From: Propionibacterium sp.
GTDB lineage: Bacteria > Actinomycetota > Actinomycetes > Propionibacteriales > Propionibacteriaceae
Direction: 5' to 3'
Assembly (NCBI GenBank): GCA_012837465.1
Contig: DURG01000163.1
Location: forward strand, 1-7,379
Length of the DNA stretch: 7,379 bases
A program made the position numbers and the translations under genes. A model generated the notes under the pieces. The model had not been told where the DNA came from, did no database searches, and saw nothing but the letters and a program-made list of their open reading frames with translations. This document shows positions 5,982 through 7,379 of the stretch, piece after piece (position 1 is the first letter of the stretch; the number at the start of each line of letters is the position of its first letter).

Positions 5982-7379
5982 TCAGTGGGCCATCCCTCCC
6001 GTGCCGGGATGCTTCGCGGCGGGCACGTCCAGCGACGTCGGGTGCCCGAAGCGGTGCATCGTCACCGAGACGGCCTGCTCCCGCACGTACGGCAGGAAGG
6101 CCAGGCGCCCGGGCAGCGGATCGCCCGCGTAGACAGTCACGTCGATGGAGCCGCCGACGTCGGCCAGCAGGTCGCGGGCGCCGAGGTGCCGGACCCGTCC
6201 CCTGACCCCGGCGTCGAACCGCTCGTCGGGCATGACCTCGACGGCGCAGCCGGCCTCGCGCAGCGCGCGGGCGAAGCGGGGCTCGGGGGCCTCCCGGAAG
6301 GAGAAGCGGGGCTTGGCCCCCACGAGCAGCGCGGCCATGGCCTCGTGTCGGACGTGGGACTGGGGAGCCCCCTCCACGCGCACGGTGACGTCGGTGGGCA
6401 GGTAGCGCAGTTGGTTGCGTTCGGCCAGTAGCGCAGACGGGTCGTGGCCGACGCGGAACTCGGCGGCGTCGCCTTCGGTGGGGAGGGGGAGGTCCCTCGA
6501 TACGTTCCCTCGTTCCTCGGGAACACTCGAAAGCCGGTAGGTGCCGAAGGCAGCCAGATAGTTGGGGCCGCCGGCCTTGGTGCCCGGGCCCACCGCCGAG
6601 CGCTTCCAGCCGCCGAACGGCTGGCGCTGCACGATGGCGCCCGTGATGGACCGGTTGACGTAGACGTTGCCGGCCTCGACGCGGTCCACCCAGTGGGCGA
6701 TCTCCTCGGGGTCGAGGCTGTGCAGGCCGGCGGTCAACCCGAACTCGGTGCCGTTCTGCCACGCGATGGCCTCGTCGAGACTGTCGGCGGCCATGAGGCC
6801 GAGGACCGGGCCGAAGTACTCGACCTGATGGAACTCGCTGCCGGGCTGCACGCCGATACGGATGCCCGGGCGCCACAGGCGGGTATCGAGCCGCTTGGGC
6901 TCCAACAGCCACTCCTGGCCCGGCTCCAACTCAGTCAGGCCCCGCAGGAGCTTCTCGCCGGGCGGCTCGGTGAGCGGCCCCATCTGGGCCGCGGGCGTCG
7001 TCGGCCACGCGACGCGTAGCGAGCGCACGGCGTCGAGCAACTGGTTGCGGAAGCGCCTGGAAGTGGCCACGGAGCCGACGAGGATGCCGAGCGAGGCGGC
7101 CGAACACTTCTGGCCGGCATGACCGAAGGCGGAGGCGGCGAGGTCGGCGGCGGCGAGGTCGAGGTCTGCCGACGGCGTGACGACCAAGGCGTTCTTGCCC
7201 GAGGTCTCCGCGAGCAGCGGCAGCGACGGGCGCCAGGAGCGGAACAGTTCTGCGGTCTCGGCGGCGCCGGTGAGCACCACCAGTTCGACGCGTTCGTCGG
7301 TGACGAGCTGCTGGCCGAGCGGCCCGTCCTCGACAACCACGAACTGCATCACGTCGTCGGGCAGCCCTGCGCGCTGGCA
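5982..7379 (-). CDS. putA: Bifunctional proline dehydrogenase/L-glutamate-gamma-semialdehyde dehydrogenase PutA, C-terminal part
   Basis: The visible 465 residues are the end of a longer protein whose start lies beyond base 7379. The frame is open to the window edge, and CQRAGLPDDVMQFV continues a normal ALDH domain, so the internal GTG at 7352 is not the start. This part oxidises glutamate semialdehyde to glutamate with NAD+. Landmarks are LVVLTGAAETAELF, AETSGKN with the conserved Glu (7206-7208), GHAGQKCSAASLG with the catalytic Cys (7104-7106), EYFGP (E codon 6819-6821), and QPFGGWKRSAVGPGTKAGGP, which is typical of PutA rather than general ALDHs. A further domain of about 150 residues ends in LPYVREQAVSVTMHRFG, a C-terminal motif of long (type B-like) PutA proteins. 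The proline dehydrogenase domain is not in the window, so a stand-alone enzyme with this C-terminus is not strictly excluded. An in-frame palindromic insertion lies between the two domains. Confidence 0.88.
   Translation of the reverse strand, partial: CQRAGLPDDVMQFVVVEDGPLGQQLVTDERVELVVLTGAAETAELFRSWRPSLPLLAETSGKNALVVTPSADLDLAAADLAASAFGHAGQKCSAASLGILVGSVATSRRFRNQLLDAVRSLRVAWPTTPAAQMGPLTEPPGEKLLRGLTELEPGQEWLLEPKRLDTRLWRPGIRIGVQPGSEFHQVEYFGPVLGLMAADSLDEAIAWQNGTEFGLTAGLHSLDPEEIAHWVDRVEAGNVYVNRSITGAIVQRQPFGGWKRSAVGPGTKAGGPNYLAAFGTYRLSSVPEERGNVSRDLPLPTEGDAAEFRVGHDPSALLAERNQLRYLPTDVTVRVEGAPQSHVRHEAMAALLVGAKPRFSFREAPEPRFARALREAGCAVEVMPDERFDAGVRGRVRHLGARDLLADVGGSIDVTVYAGDPLPGRLAFLPYVREQAVSVTMHRFGHPTSLDVPAAKHPGTGGMAH
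6491..6536. repeat. Palindromic repeat-like element inside putA
   Basis: GTTCCC (6504-6509) and GGGAAC (6519-6524) form a perfect 6-bp stem around a 9-base loop. TCGA at 6497-6500 and 6527-6530 adds 4 more pairs beyond a small 3x2 interior loop. The ends (GGTCCCTCGATACG and ACTCGAAAGCCGGT) resemble the short dispersed palindromes of the TCGATACG...CTCG type found in many high-GC actinobacterial genomes. It is read in frame on the minus strand as part of RLSSVPEERGNVSRDLP, between the ALDH and C-terminal domains. That it is a dispersed repeat is inferred; only one copy is in the window. Confidence 0.4.

Noticed and set aside
5965..7019. Long open frames overlapping putA in other frames and on the plus strand
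   Set aside because: They are Arg/Pro/Gly-rich shadow translations typical of high-GC DNA; the putA frame carries all the catalytic motifs.
7350..7352. GTG as the start of a stand-alone aldehyde dehydrogenase
   Set aside because: The frame is open upstream to the window edge and the residues before it (CQRAGLPDD) match the conserved ALDH segment, so the gene continues beyond the window.
1..7379. CRISPR arrays, tRNA or rRNA genes, insertion sequences
   Set aside because: No regularly spaced repeats, tRNA cloverleaf, rRNA-like sequence or transposase was seen on either strand.

Overview
The window is a uniformly high-GC chromosomal segment from an actinobacterium (Actinomycetota). The protein sequences and gene order suggest the Propionibacteriaceae neighbourhood, but the family-level placement is an inference. 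Support comes from the Gly/Arg-rich linker of IF-2 before a conserved QEFDQMEAPAIGGVRV-type stretch, the infB-rbfA-truB-ribF order, and a PutA C-terminus with the actinobacterial GGWKRS and REQAVSVTMHRFG stretches.

Positions 1-4211 (+ strand) hold a tightly packed translation and cofactor operon. It contains the 3' two thirds of infB (IF-2, start outside the window), rbfA (30S maturation factor), truB (tRNA pseudouridine-55 synthase) and ribF (bifunctional riboflavin kinase/FAD synthetase). Junctions are 1-base and 4-base stop/start overlaps, then a 2-base gap, so translational coupling is likely. Together these genes build and run the translation apparatus, with ribF as the usual metabolic passenger.

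Positions 4196-5413 (- strand) hold an accessory pair: a GNAT acetyltransferase followed by a TetR-family repressor with a WHG-type C-terminal domain. The tetR 3' end overlaps the ribF 3' end by 16 bases, tail to tail. The 138-base gap between the pair has lower GC. It holds a good sigma-70-like promoter for tetR, an imperfect 19-bp palindrome just downstream of it, and a 9-base direct repeat on both sides of it.

Positions 5414-5958 carry rpsO (ribosomal protein S15) with its own leader, divergent from the GNAT gene. The leader can fold into two competing hairpins in front of a strong Shine-Dalgarno sequence, as expected for S15 autoregulation. A perfect 17-bp hairpin follows rpsO and probably ends transcription from both sides.

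Positions 5982-7379 (- strand) are the 3' part of putA, the bifunctional proline dehydrogenase/L-glutamate-gamma-semialdehyde dehydrogenase. The visible part is the aldehyde dehydrogenase catalytic region and the C-terminal domain. A short palindromic repeat-like element lies in frame inside it.

Most of the window is ordinary core genome; I found no clear new system. The points most worth checking are the palindromic element in putA, the rpsO leader, the promoter layout of the tetR/GNAT pair, and the absence of pnp after rpsO. No stretch over 300 bases lacks a gene.
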